Below are positions 48,380-61,230 of a stretch of 64,000 nt of DNA, one piece after another. Position numbers and translations under genes: made by a program. Origin of the DNA: Cloeon dipterum (taxonomy: Eukaryota > Arthropoda > Insecta > Ephemeroptera > Baetidae); NCBI RefSeq assembly GCF_949628265.1, contig NC_088787.1:13134501-13198500 (forward strand), in the 5' to 3' direction. Under the pieces are notes generated by a model. That model was not told the DNA's origin, ran no database searches, and was given only the letters and a program-made list of their open reading frames with translations. Each line of letters opens with the position of its first letter. The stretch's first letter is position 1.

Positions 48380-51300
48380 TTCCTCACTCTAGCTATTGAT
48401 CCTCAAAACTTATTTTAACCTAATGTTCAGAGGCAGAAAATTGTACGTTAGGGTCGAAGACTTGAATTTTGGCTATTGCTAGGCAAGGGCTGGAGAGCTA
48501 AATCAATGCCCATAACTCTCAACAGGGACCAGGGTGAGGTGAAAGATGTTGCCGCCACAGGGATGCTGCGAGAAGCGAGTGCGGAGCACGGCCGCTGCAG
48601 CAAACCGGCAGCACCGCCTCCACTTCAGCTGACCAAATTTAGGAAGCCATGTTTGTTCTCACTGTGCATTATGGTGTAAAATTCGGTCCCGGGAATTGAT
48701 CGAATTTCTATAATTTGTGAAAGGACAATAGCACTTTGCCAAGCTGGATAGGCTACCTGAATATCTCCGCGACACCGTGGACTGGTTTCTGGGGTGAGTT
48801 TGGCCTCCTGGCCACCCTTTCGACCGTTCGATCGGTGCCCGTGCGAAGCGCACTTGCCACAAATAAGGGCTATTTTCCCATGAAAACATTCGACCCGTCG
48901 CCGAGTGAGCTCGGGCCAGCAACATCCACCTTGCACCTCGATATCCACCGATGCCGTGCCAAATTAAAGACCATTTCGGCCTGATTTTTATAGTTGACTT
49001 TGACGCAATGTCAATAGCGCGAATTAAATTGTTTTGCTGAGTTCATTGGTTTATCAAGGGCTGTTTTTCAACTGTGCGGCTCCTGCTTGTTGACAGGACA
49101 GGTGTTCTCCCGCTTTGATTTACACAATATTTCTAAATTCGGTAGAATCTTATCCCTAACGAGGTCCCAAAACGTAGTTTAAGTCAACAAGAAAATAGAA
49201 AACAATTGTCAAGTTGACAACGTAATATTCCGCCGAAACTGATAATCTCGCTCCCTAAATAAATTTGATTATTATTTGCAACATGATTGATTTTCGTTGT
49301 ACTTAGATTAAGGTATCTTTTTCGCAACTTAATATTTTGCTAGTTTCAAGAACCTCCATATTGATCGACATATAGCCAGAGCAATTTTATCACTGCCGCT
49401 GTGAATAAATTGGATTCGTACCCGAGTCACGCAATCAGTTCAAGAAAAATTCAATAGGAACAAAGAGAGGACAAAACTAAGGGGCATGACATTTTTGTCC
49501 TCTTAATAAACAGGCAACCCGCTCACCGAGCGTTCTTTTCTCGCTTTTTGTGCGCGAGAGAGCAAGCTCTTTTTTAATTTTCTCACCTTGAAACCCAAGT
49601 CCCAGCTTGGTTGGGTGAAAAAGAGAGAGAAAAGGCGTCCTTGCATGCGAACTGGCGATTCCTGCTGCTGCTGCTGCTGTATATCGAATTATGCCTCAAC
49701 GTCAGCGGCGACGCGGCGACTCGTGTTTACTAGGCATAATATAATGTATTGTGCCTTTTATCTCTGGTTTTCTTTCTTCGGAAGGTTTTATTCACAAAAA
49801 TAGCCTCAGCTGCCCCCAAAAAGTCTACCTCCTGCTATGATGATATTTTTTAAATAGAAGCAGCCGCATCTCATTTCCCAGTCTTGGTTTGGACGCTTGT
49901 CAAAAAATCAAACACAAAACTGCTTCCTTCCCCACTCACCATAACTGCATGGGTTTGTGTTTAAAATAAGTTGCGAACGAGTTTTCCACTAGATTGTCAC
50001 ATCTTTTATAGTATTCCTATATGTTAAGACCAGATTAAAGTTGGAGAGAATCAATTAAAAATGGTGAAGTATCTTTAAATGGTTTATATTGTGTACCCTG
50101 TTTGTCAACTGAACGTTCGAAAAATTTGGTAATACTTTTGATATATTACTCTTAGTACTCAATAGCTCTATGTCACACTAATGTGTTTATTTAATTTGTT
50201 ATTTCCAAAGTGTACCCCCTAAGTAAACATTGGTATCTCCTGATTAAGAGAACAGGCTCCCCTTACCGATTTATGAAATATAAAATGGTTTAATCATTCT
50301 TCAAGTAGTTAAAATTCCCATGTCTTGTGTTTTAATATTAAAATTATTCGTTCTGCATATTTTGCTAATTTTGTGCTGTGCTGTGCAGTGAAACGACACA
50401 AAAAATGTAATTTTATCGGAATCCTTTATAGTAAACAATCTCTGACTTTGTGGAAAATATAAACAGATACAAAGAATCAGACAATGCAAATACCATTTTG
50501 AACCAAGATTACGCATCCCCTGGTTACTCATTATAGAAAACATCTGCTTAAAAGATTAAATTTTATCTAAATACATCACTTTAAAAGATATTCCGTGCCG
50601 CACGTCTTAATTTCCATGCAGCAAGCCAAGCGAAAGATGAAATCTGCTGAAATACGATCGGGATAAATATTTTCCGGCGATTTGCGAAGCACACAAGTTT
50701 TTCGTCGGAACATGTTAGTTCCAAAACAATAAACAGGGAGGATGAGAATTCTCGGCACACGGGTGCCAGAGAGGGGTCGCTAAGGAAAGTAGATCTGTTC
50801 GGCGCGGTTGAGGGTGGCTCCTTGCCCAGCAAATGATACGCTCGGGGTAGATATTGCCCGACTGAGATGGATTCGACAGGGGGTCTCCAAATAAATACTT
50901 GGCGCCTCCCCTGCCCCTGCGTGAAATATTCAGCAGCCATCCAACCGGACTCAGCTTCTCGGGGGATTGTTTCGCAGGTGTTAATTTTTCATTACGCTGC
51001 TATTGTTGCCTGACTTGGGGAGAGTCGCTCCTTGTTGGTTCGAGGGCTGTTTCACTTTTTGGTTTTGATGGAAATTTATACTCAAGGGAAATCAGCGAAA
51101 TTCACTGATATTCTATTCCAGTTGGGAAGTTGGACGTCATACTTAAGTATGGGAAATTTTTTTATTCTTGAAACACAAGTTCTTTCTTTTCATTACTACA
51201 TTTAATTCAATGCTCAAACCTTCTGAGGTTCGTTCATTTATTCAAGTTTTACACACTAAATAGCTATGGAAATTAGCTTCATTACCATTATCAGAGCCAG

Positions 51301-54270
51301 AAAATTTACATGCTCTCTGAAATTGACCAAAATTGATCGGGAGTCTGCAAAATGGAAATATTTTATTGTGATACATAATCAGTGATTATTGTTTTCATTA
51401 TTTTCGTCTGTTAATCAGCGTTAGAGACCAGTAAAACTAACGGATAAATATGATTGGTAGCTCGAAAGTTACACACTGAAATGAAAAGCGAAAGCAGTGT
51501 TAATCTAAAATCTTTTATTTAAACTACCCACGGCGCTGCACATTGGTTTATACCATTATTTGCAAATCTAGCAGGTGTTGCGGTCCGTGCTACTAAGAGG
51601 ATAAAAACGGCATTTCATTGTTTCCGCCGCTTGTTGATGCCATCCATTAAGGGTTGTTTTGGCCCAGCTCCACAATCCCGCGCGTTGTCGCAACAATGCC
51701 TGAGAGCTGCAGTTTGCAGCAACCCCTCAGCCGTTGAATCATTATAAAAGTGGCCTATCAGCGCTAAAAGTGCCGCAATTTGAGCTCCGGTTGCCGCATT
51801 TGAATAACAAAATAAAAGCTTGCCGGCTTGAAAGCAACAAATCAATACTTGTGTATACACTCTGGCAAGAAAATTGTTCCGCGTATGGCGCATTTTAGAG
51901 AAAAAATAAAGACGTGCTGTCGTAAAAAAGTGGGAATATATAAATCTCGTCAGCGTTTGAGAGCGGTTTTCTCGTATTTTTTGGTGATGCATGAGAGGGG
52001 CTGCACTTTATGAATTTTATTGATTCTATTCAAATCGCCGTTCATTCGCCCAGCTGCGCCATTCGTACGCCGCTAATAAATATCAAAGTATGATATTTTG
52101 TGCCGCCTTTAGCAAACGAAAATGCGAGAAAGATTTTTTTTCAAGTGAAAACAATTCGTAAATTTTTACAACGCTTAACATCGCATGGTTTTGCTGTAAT
52201 TTTAATTGATTTGAGCAAAAAAAAACGCTATTTTTCGTACAAAAAAATTCGGATTTGCTTAGAATAAACCTAAGAAAATTGTATTTAGCTTATAATTTTC
52301 GCGTAGAAATTTAAATATTTACAAGACTAAATTTTTCTCCATATTGTGTACTTTATATTCCTCCCCGAATGTCAGACCAGTTATATATACTTGTTTTGCT
52401 ATCTGTGATTATAAACCAAGGAATCGCGTGCAAGGGTTAGCGTGCCGCTGGAAATAAGAAAAATTCTAAACGCTGCTTCCTGACGTCGGCAACCTTCACC
52501 GCCAGAGGGTTGCTCTCGTTGCACTTGTAAGATTTTGCCAATCCATCTGCACTGTAATTATGTGATGGGGTTTACTCATGAATCACGATCACGATCTCTA
52601 AAGGTACCTCAATGAAACACATGGAAATTTTAATAACCTTTGAAATTGGATCACAGATAGAATACGGAAACTTTCTTGAATGAGCATAAAAACGGCCATT
52701 CAAACTATTTCAAATAAAACAAACCTTTGTTTTAAAAGATTAACAGCATGATCACGACCGCTCAATGGAGAGGTAAAAAAATCAATTATGTCACGCTATT
52801 GGAAATCATACTGATGGTCACAAAATTCAGTAAAATTTTCCAGGTGGTTCAAACATTTTTCAAAATTATGAGTGGCTTTGTTTTATTTATAAACTAACAC
52901 TCAGCAACAGATTCCAAAGCTTTCTTCAAGTAAATATAAGATACTAACTTAAAGGATTTTCAAAATCAACAAGTGATTGATAAAATTGAGTTACATCCTT
53001 TTTTCCAAACGCATAACTTGCCTAAAATTAAAATTATTGTTCACTATATACTCCAGCATCGTAGCTAAAATGAATTATTAAAGTGAATAACCTCATTGCC
53101 AGCGAACCCTTTTCGTTTCCACTGCCGATAAATTGTGAGAGCTTTCGAATGGAGGCTTGGTGATGATTAAAAGCTGGGAGAAGTCGTAAATTACGCCATT
53201 CCCTCAACACGTGCTGGCAGCTATTTGGTCGAAGGAATAATAAACAAAATGATTAAGGCGCCCGCATATAAATAAATATTTTCCCTTCCAGCATTGCCAG
53301 GCAACAGAAGACTTGAGGGAAACAAACACATTCACTCCCTACCTTATGTTAGAATCAAAAACGGAAATATAATGGTACTCACTTCACGACTGATCACCTT
53401 GCTGGAAGCGTCAATAGGCTGTATGTTGTAATTTAATTACTTACAACTGGCGATTCTTATTGTTTACGCGATTCACTTGCTTGGCTTCAAGACGCCAGAA
53501 CCCACCGTCGGGGAAGTCGAATATGGACGTGTTTAAATGCACGTGAGCGATGATGGCGACACTATACACTATAATTATAATAAATTATTAATTACAGGCT
53601 TTTTTAACAGAGAAAATTATCGCTAACTGCGATTCAATTTGCTCTCGGTGAAATTCTTGAAAAGGGCCTACTCAATTTTTGCTTGAATATAATGCAGAAA
53701 AAATACAGAAAACAATATTGTAGGGATTGACATTCTCCAGGCGTTACTTACACTAAATAATACCTTAACGAGTTTACAAAGTGATTTAAAGGAAGGATCG
53801 AGTATCCGTATTTGATTTGATTTGCCAACACTCTGCCGGGCTGACCAGATTATAAGATTCACATTCACACACATGCACCTTTCGGCCACTGGCCATCAAT
53901 CAACCTCCGATTACACGTCTCTATCTGCGAACACACCGAGAGAGCAGACAAATAGATTGGAGGTGAACCGCCCTAATTTATCGGGAGTCCGGCACTTTCG
54001 CTGACTGCTCGCGTGACTCCATCTCAAGTGGGCACCGATTAGCTTCGGACACACTTCCTGCAAATTAGGATGAGCAGCAGTTGCGTGTCCGCCGGGGTGT
54101 CATGTGCCCACCCACTCTTGATTGGCTCAACAGTAAACTGATTAGGCCGACCAACCCCCCTCCCCCCCCAACGTCGTAGCACGCTCGACGTCAACACAGT
54201 CGCTTTTTCGTGGCGTGCTTGCCCGGAACAAATACGCCAGCTTTTTTATTCTGCCCTTCCTGTGGTGAAT
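48380..54270. other. intergenic, no gene recognised
   Basis: Mostly AT-rich. A GC-rich block at 48480-48970 is open in several frames on both strands, but none resembles a known protein. Its base composition differs from the surroundings. Confidence 0.55.
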
Positions 54271-54277
54271 TGGCCTC

Positions 54278-54384
54278 ATGTTCGGCCTGGGCGGCAGGAA
54301 AACGGCCGCGGCCGCCGTCGTCAAGTATACCAACATGGACAGCTTTGTACTTGACGTCGAGGAGACGGTCACGTGTTTTTGTAG
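54278..54384 (+). CDS. possible first coding exon of an unrecognised gene
   Basis: An ATG opens 35 codons plus two bases, ending at a strong donor AG|GTGAGTG (54385). The peptide starts MFGLGGRKTAAAAVV and ends in a Cys-rich ETVTCFCR. Codons are GC-rich (GCC, GTC, GAC), unlike the nearby spacer. No downstream exon was found in the window and I do not recognise the family, so this may be chance. Confidence 0.3.
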
Positions 54385-55194
54385 GTGAGTGAGAAGCACC
54401 GTGAACTGTCGTTTCTCTTACAGTTCAATGAAATGATCAAGTTGAACTTGCAGTAATGCAACGTAAAGAACGAGGAATTTTTTAAAATTCTAGACCGCAA
54501 TGGCCCCAGTGAAATTGCAAGAAAACTCCTATCATTCTTGAAATTGTTGCTGCGAGCTTTGAGCGATTGTGCTATAGGAACGCTAGTTGAAGGCGCTCAA
54601 ATTGCTGCAGTGAGGAACACTCACTCATCATCAAAAAATGAGTACGACGTCTTTTTATTTGTTTCGCGTCAAGTGGAGAAAAAAATTCAATACCAACTCG
54701 TAAAGAGTGCTCAACAATGTTTTGCCGGGGCCGGGCGTAGTTTCGTTCCAAGTTAGCTATAGCTAGCCTCTTGACTGTGAGGAGAGTTGCTGCGAAAGGC
54801 TTAATTGCGCGGAAGAAAGGGCTTGTAAAAATTACTGCACGCCGCTTAAAAGCGAGCCAAGCTTTTGTCGCGTTACTTAAAATCTCTCTACTCCTAAAGA
54901 GCGGTGACACAATTTTCTTCTTTAATACATGAAAGAATACAGGGTTGCCAATTTTAATTTGGAAATTTTGTACAAAAATCTTGATCAAATTCATATTTAA
55001 TCTAATACTTTAAATATTTGCTCCCTTTTAAATTTTCTTAATCTTATAATTCATTTTTCAAGAAATCATCTCATTAAACTACGATATTTAAAAATTGAAT
55101 TATTGTACCAACATGGTAATTAAATGCTAATTTTAATAAGTTAAAAAGGAATGATACTGCAAAAGCCTGGAAAATCCTTGTTGCCAATACATGA

Positions 55195-55570
55195 ACTTAT
55201 CCCTTAGGATCCAGTTAAATTGACCTAAGTAGCATTATAAATTTTGGAGAAAAGTGGCTACAAAGGTAGCATGCTTTTCATACGGTGAGGTCTGTCTCCT
55301 TATTTGAAATCTTATTTTATTTCACAACAAAGAGTTTCCCTAAAAGGTTTCATACGCAGTTGGCCAGATCTCGACGAGAGGATTCGAAATGTGCCAAAAA
55401 ATGTGGTCAAGCGCTGTTAATTTTGGAGAACATTTAAAAATTGTAATGTGTAGCAAGGTCTTTTTTTGATTAGTGCAACTTGTACAACAAATTGTTTATC
55501 GATCAAAAACTGCAAATTGCATCCAACAATAATTCAAATAATTTTCAATTGTTGCCCGGTATCGATCCAT
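55195..55570 (-). repeat. interspersed repeat, copy B3 (inverted)
   Basis: The reverse complement matches B1 and B2: the GATACNGGGNNACAATTG start (near 55550-55568), AACAGCGCTTGACCACA, GAGATCTGGCCAAC, ACCTTTTAGGGAA and TAAGGAGACAG. Borders are approximate. Confidence 0.65.
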
Positions 55571-56726
55571 TGTAAACAGAAATTAGGAGTTTAAGAGTTT
55601 AAAAATGTATTTCATGTTTTCAATTGGATATTCGTAATTGAAATTGCACAAATATTTTATTACTTTTGCACTTATTAGCAAAGACATTCTAATTTATTTG
55701 GTTTTCTCTATATGTTCCGTAAGCATGAAGTTGATGAAAAGAAAAAAAACGCTATGGTGAAACTGCTGTTTTAATAAGAAAGTACGTTGGTAAATTTGCA
55801 AGCGAAAAATCAAGTCTTTTCTCCTTTTACGCCGCCATACAGGCAAAAATGGGCCGTTTAAATTTGACGACCCTCCATACGCACTCACGTGTGCTGAGAT
55901 GTAGAACAGAGGCTGCCGCCCCCGCAATTTGCTTCAAAGTAGGTCGCACATTGTTGTGCTGCGCCCCAGGCGTCGAGCAGGAAGCGTGTGTATGCAACCG
56001 CGCGTACGTCGGTGCATTGCGAACTGCATACATACTGTACATATTATCTGTTCTGTGTTTGCTTTGCACGATACGAGTATTTGCATTTGCGTTGTGTGAG
56101 TCGTGCTTGTTATTGGCGGAACGGCACTCTCGCCCCGCGTTACAGCGCTGTTTGCTAGAATTTAATGGATTCGGCTATTAATCAAGGCCCACATCATATA
56201 CGCCCTTGCAAACGTTGTAATTGCTCTCGCGGCAAACTGAACTATATCTGTTTGATGTCGGAATATCTAGTAATAGGAGAATAGAGGCATTCGCAAAATG
56301 GTCCTCACTGGTTTAATAGATGACTACAATTTGAAAATCGTTTGATCATTTGAATAATGTAGAGAAATATTAATGTTTGTGCAAGTTTTCCATTTACTTC
56401 TCAATTTGTTTGTACATAAATCATTCCAAGAGCTGTTCAGCCCCATTCTGTCCTGTCTAGCTTTTTATCAGTGTTAGCCCTGTTTGAAGACAGTTTTTCA
56501 AAACGAATCGTCCAAGGTTCATCAGCATATATGCAACTGCATGCATTAACATAATGGTATGTGCCTATTTAATGTTGACAAATGTTTCAACTTCAGACTT
56601 TTGTATCTTAACTGGAGACGTTCAACAAACAATTTTTAAATGAACATTTTCATTCATCCGCAGCAAAAGTTCAAACTTGAAATTGGAGCAAGATGATACA
56701 TGATTGAAAATAACCAGTTGTTTTAT

Positions 56727-56960
56727 TGTTAGCAAGCCGCGCCGCGCCAGCCGGCAAATTTTGGGTCACGTGGGCAGCCGCCGCGAATCTGGCTAAGCTG
56801 CGCCAGCCACAGGTAAAAATGGGTCAAAAATTAAAAAGTTCAGCAGTAAAAATACCTAAAACTTCACGTTTAAAATATTGTCAGCCGCGCCAGCAGGGCT
56901 AAAAATTCGGCTAATTGTAAGCTGGTCCCGCCAGCCGCCGCCTTAAATCTCGCGGCTGAG
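56727..56960 (+). repeat. GC-rich short interspersed repeat, copy A3
   Basis: Matches A2 from TTGTTAGC through the GGGTCACGTG block and shares CCTTAAATCTCGCGGCTGAGA with the right end of A1. About 234 bp, GC-rich in AT-rich surroundings. Confidence 0.65.
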
Positions 56961-59900
56961 AATGACCAAATAGGCGGTGTATAACTAGGTGACAGAAAAT
57001 GCAATCCTGCCTCCAATGATTTTGAGTGAATCAGTAAAAGGAAAATGCAGTGTCTGCCTTTTATACAAAATTACGCTCTTGACAGGAGCCGTGAATTTTC
57101 GCTACCAGAAATTTCTCAGCCTTTGAGCCAAAGTATACAAAAGCTTAAGCGAGTTTGATTTAAACTTTATAATGTTCGCTATAAATATTCAGGTCTCACG
57201 CGTCCGACATGAATTTTCGTTGCTTTAGACTGGAGTAAGCCCGCAGCAACCAAATTTCCAGATCGTCAAATTTGCATGCTCTGAAGCTGTGCCGTTGATT
57301 TTCTCCTTCTGACGCTGCTTGCCGTTCCGTAATTCGCGTCTTGCGCTGATAAAGCCGCTCTTTTATTCAGAGCAGATTCTCTCTCACTCAGCATCCCCCG
57401 AGTAGGCGAGATGATGCATGCGCATTCAAACATTGGAGGGTGCCGCTGCGTCGTCGGCGGAGCAGTGCCCAATTTCCTACCGGATATTATGCCAACGTCT
57501 TGCCGTGCCTGCCTGGTCGTCGAACAATCTTTTTGTGGCTTTTTATCTTGTACATCCATCAGTGCATGGATTCTCTCGGGCCGACAGGCAAGGGTTATTA
57601 ATTTTTAAGCGTCCGACGCCGTGGAGGTGGGTGAATTGATGAAAATAAAGGGCCTGTTTGGCAGCAGGTCGCACAGGCTTTTGATCATTAATGGGCCTTG
57701 GATAATGGCGCCTTTGCTACTCGCTTGCCCGACGTCAACTCACGCTCTGACTTTCTGATCCGCCAAATGGAAATTCGATCGTTGACGTTCTCCCTAAGTG
57801 CAAAACTAGCTTTAGGAAAATCAATTATAATGTTATTTTGCCTGCAGCAGAGCACACGAGGGAAATAATTAATTTAAAATTAACAGTTAATTATGGTTAT
57901 AAGAATGCAAAACGTGAACTGATCTGCTTTAGCATAATTAAACACAATTTAGGTCAGCTAAATGTTTGAAGGTTGCTTAGGCTAGATTAAAAAAATCAAT
58001 TTTTTATGAAATTTGATTGAAAAATCTTAAGCAGTGTATTTTTTCCCATGAAATAAAGGTTTAAAATGTTAAGCGGACCTAGTCGGAAAAACAAACTGAT
58101 GCTCTTAGCATCGAGGAAATACAGTGCACGCTTTTTATTTCCGTATAATTTACGATTTTGCTTTCTAATTAAACAAGCAGATGATTTTTAAAATTCAATC
58201 GAGTCAGTTTTGGCATAGCTTGCGAGAACTAGGATTTTTCCAGCTTCCCTTTTATCTATAAAATGCAGTTCTTGAGTGCGCCCTTGCTTACAACTAGTAA
58301 TTACTGATCGAGCGAAAGGCGTGTGTTAATTTGGGGACTAGGCGTTAGAGGCACGCTGCTGCCTCTTCCGCACGCGTATTGTTTTGTATTTACTTGAGCG
58401 CGCGTCTGCAATTGACAATGACAGAGCACCTCGCGAAACTCCCGACTGCGGGAGTGCTGAAGGAGGTGTGGCGCAGACGAGAAAGTGATGGGGTCAAGGG
58501 TCGCACACAGCGGATCAAAGGGTTGCGTTGCTGCTGTTTATCTGCTCAGGACCGTTTTTAGGTTGCCCACGCAGTAGTTCACGTATATTTTCTTTCTGCG
58601 AAGAGTAGGTGCTGCTGAAAGCTAATGAAGACAAATGGTCTGTTGTAAATTAATCAATGGCCTTCAGTGCTATCGGGGCTTTTTCTTCATTGTGAATAGC
58701 TTAATGACTGCTGATACTCGAGTTATACATAAATTGTCGATTTAACCTTTTTCAGATGTCCGCACTAGCTTGCAAACCCTTCATGAAGTAAATTCCATGA
58801 AACGATTTTTTGTATCATTCTCTTTGGATGTAAATGACTGAATGTTTTTATTTTCTAAAGGAAAGTCTTTCAACAAAAATGAATTGTTCAACTGCTGGTA
58901 ATCTAACTCTTTGAAAATTATTCTTCGTAAAACTCCCCTTAAACATTTTTAACTTCATGAGAAACCACCGCTCACGACTAATTTAATTTGAAATATCGTC
59001 TGCGCTTAAGCGTCGAAAACAAAAGCACCCGCCTCGTTAAAATTTTTCTACCGTTTCACATTTCGCGAAGCATGGCTACCCCAGGCCCCGAGGGACGAAC
59101 GGCCGTTTTCGCTCCGCGCACAATCAAAGCGGCAGTTGCTTTTTCGCCGAGTGCAGAAAAATACAGCAAAAGCTTTTCTCCTTCAACCCCGCGGCCTCAT
59201 TCCACCGAGAGGATCGCTAGTGCACTACTATCGACGCACCAGCGCCAGCGGGGGTGGCCGGAACGAGGGAATGCTGCAGCGAAAAGGGTTGCAATTTTAT
59301 CAGGCCAAGGTCGTTGGCGTGCGCGGGAAATGAGAATTCAGCGCTAGAGAGGAAGTAATGCGCGCATTCATTAGGCGCTATTCGCCTGCAAATATGGATA
59401 TTATTATTGTTGGCTGCCTACTTTGGCCCTTTTACTGTTGACGCGTCCGTCCCTGTTTTCCATTAGCGTTGTCACGAGCGACGAGCACAGAGGTGTTCCA
59501 TTTATTGCAAAAAAACTAGGCCAGTTGTACGTAAGCTTTTCATCTGCGCGTGGACTGGGTTCTTGGCCGTCGACGAGTTCTTTGCTGAAGTTGGCAAAGC
59601 TGCTTTATTGCCTTCGAGATTCGTTTATCTGGATTATGAACACGATAAAGTTCACCCTGCCAGAGGCCAGAACCGTGATTTTTAGTGTTAATAAAATGAG
59701 GAAGTGCACGTTCCTCACTTGTGGCAGCCAGATCATGAGTTTAGAATGGATGCAATCAAACTGAAATTGGATTTGCTGCTGCCGCTTTAATGAAATTTCG
59801 ATTTTAAATGATGCTTTCCAATTCATCAAATACCAGTGTTAGAAGACTAAGTCGTTTGTTATTATTTTATAATGGTTTTTAACAAAAATTACATCACTGG

Positions 59901-60747
59901 AATTAAGGTATCATTTCGATATTGTAAAAATCAGGAAATGAATTTAAAACTTACATGCTTTTCAAGACATTTAATTAGTTCCAGAGACATAATACCTTTT
60001 TAACTGGCACTATGGAAACTCAAATTCCCTTTGCACGCTATTTAAAATCAGCTCCCCAGCTTCCCTCTCTTCAACGAGCCACTTTAGCTTTTAATGTGCC
60101 ATTTACAGCCCATTCCTTCAACAACGATTCATTCCGCAAGAATAATCCTTTGCTCTATGAAAAAATCATAAAACGCACGCTTTATTCTAAAACAATTCCC
60201 CACTTCTGTTACCCCGGCACCCGCTTTTTTTCTGTGTACTGCTTTTAAATAAACTTGAACTGCTCTAGATAAGCGCGTGTTTTAAGCGGGTAAAACCACC
60301 AGCGCCGTAAAACAGTGCTAGTCGGCTCGAACCCCAATTTACCCGTCAAACACCACGTAGTGGAGCGTGCAATCAGCAATTAATCGCGACTCTATGCAAA
60401 TCCAGCAAGAAGGCAAACTTGGCCAAGAAGGCAAGCAACCCTTTGTGTCCGCCTCAATTGAATAGCAGCGCATGTGGGTTTTGTCCCCAAGCAGTCAGTC
60501 AGCTGGACCAAATCCCCGTGAATTTATAAGGCAGATTAGGCAGCAATCCGGTTGGTCCTTGGTCCTTATCACGCGCAGCCGACAGTGGGTGGTGAGGGTG
60601 TATGGTGCGTTGCAAACCTAACGCGATTCGTCTCTGTGACGAAACTTGACAGCCAATATAACTCATGCCAATATTGACAAAGATTTGTCGGCAGTTTATA
60701 TCTTTATTGAATAACAGCAGCATTTCATTTACATTTAAAGTGGATCG

Positions 60748-61230
60748 ATACAGGGTGACAATTGAAAATCAATGACATATTTGCAGTGATCAAAAAGGAC
60801 CATGCTGTAGTGAAAATTCAAAATTTTCAAAGTTTCTCCAAAATTTACAGCACCGACCACGTTTTCTAGGCACATTTCGATTGCTCTAGTCGAGATCTGT
60901 CCAACAGCGTATGAAACCTTTTAGGCAAGCTCTTTGTTGTGAAATAAAATCAGATTTCAAGTAAGGAGACAGTACTCACCATTTGAAAAGTGTGCTAACT
61001 TTGCAGCCACCTTTCTCAAAAATGTACTGTGTAGGTCATTTTTGGCTTCAACTGAATCCAAAGGGACGAGTTCTTGCATTGGCAACAAGGGTTTCCAGGA
61101 TTTTGCATTATGAATCCTCTTAAAGAATGCTTCTCAACTTTCAAAACATGATGAAGATTAATTCAATTTTAAGACAATTTTGCAAGCTAGCTATAAGTCA
61201 CAGTCCCGCTCAATTTTAATGAACTTTGCA
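60748..61230 (+). repeat. interspersed repeat, copy B2
   Basis: Same orientation as B1. Shared blocks: CGATACAGGGTGACAATTG start, AAAAAGGACC, ATTTACAGC, GAGATCTGTCCAACAG, CCTTTTAGG, AAGGAGACAGT and TTGGCAACAAG. The right end is approximate. Confidence 0.7.

Noticed and set aside
48625..48984. ORFs of 82-107 codons on both strands
   Set aside because: A GC-rich patch opens several frames at once; no recognised domain. Kept only as a composition finding.
58988..59347. 119-codon ORF on plus
   Set aside because: Low-complexity Ser/Arg/Ala-rich translation, no donor or acceptor consistent with an exon, no family match.
60284..60350. tRNA-like inverted repeat (GGGTAAA...TTTACCC) with a GGCTCGAACCC stretch
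   Set aside because: The ends pair, but no D-arm or anticodon arm can be built and the T-arm stem does not close.
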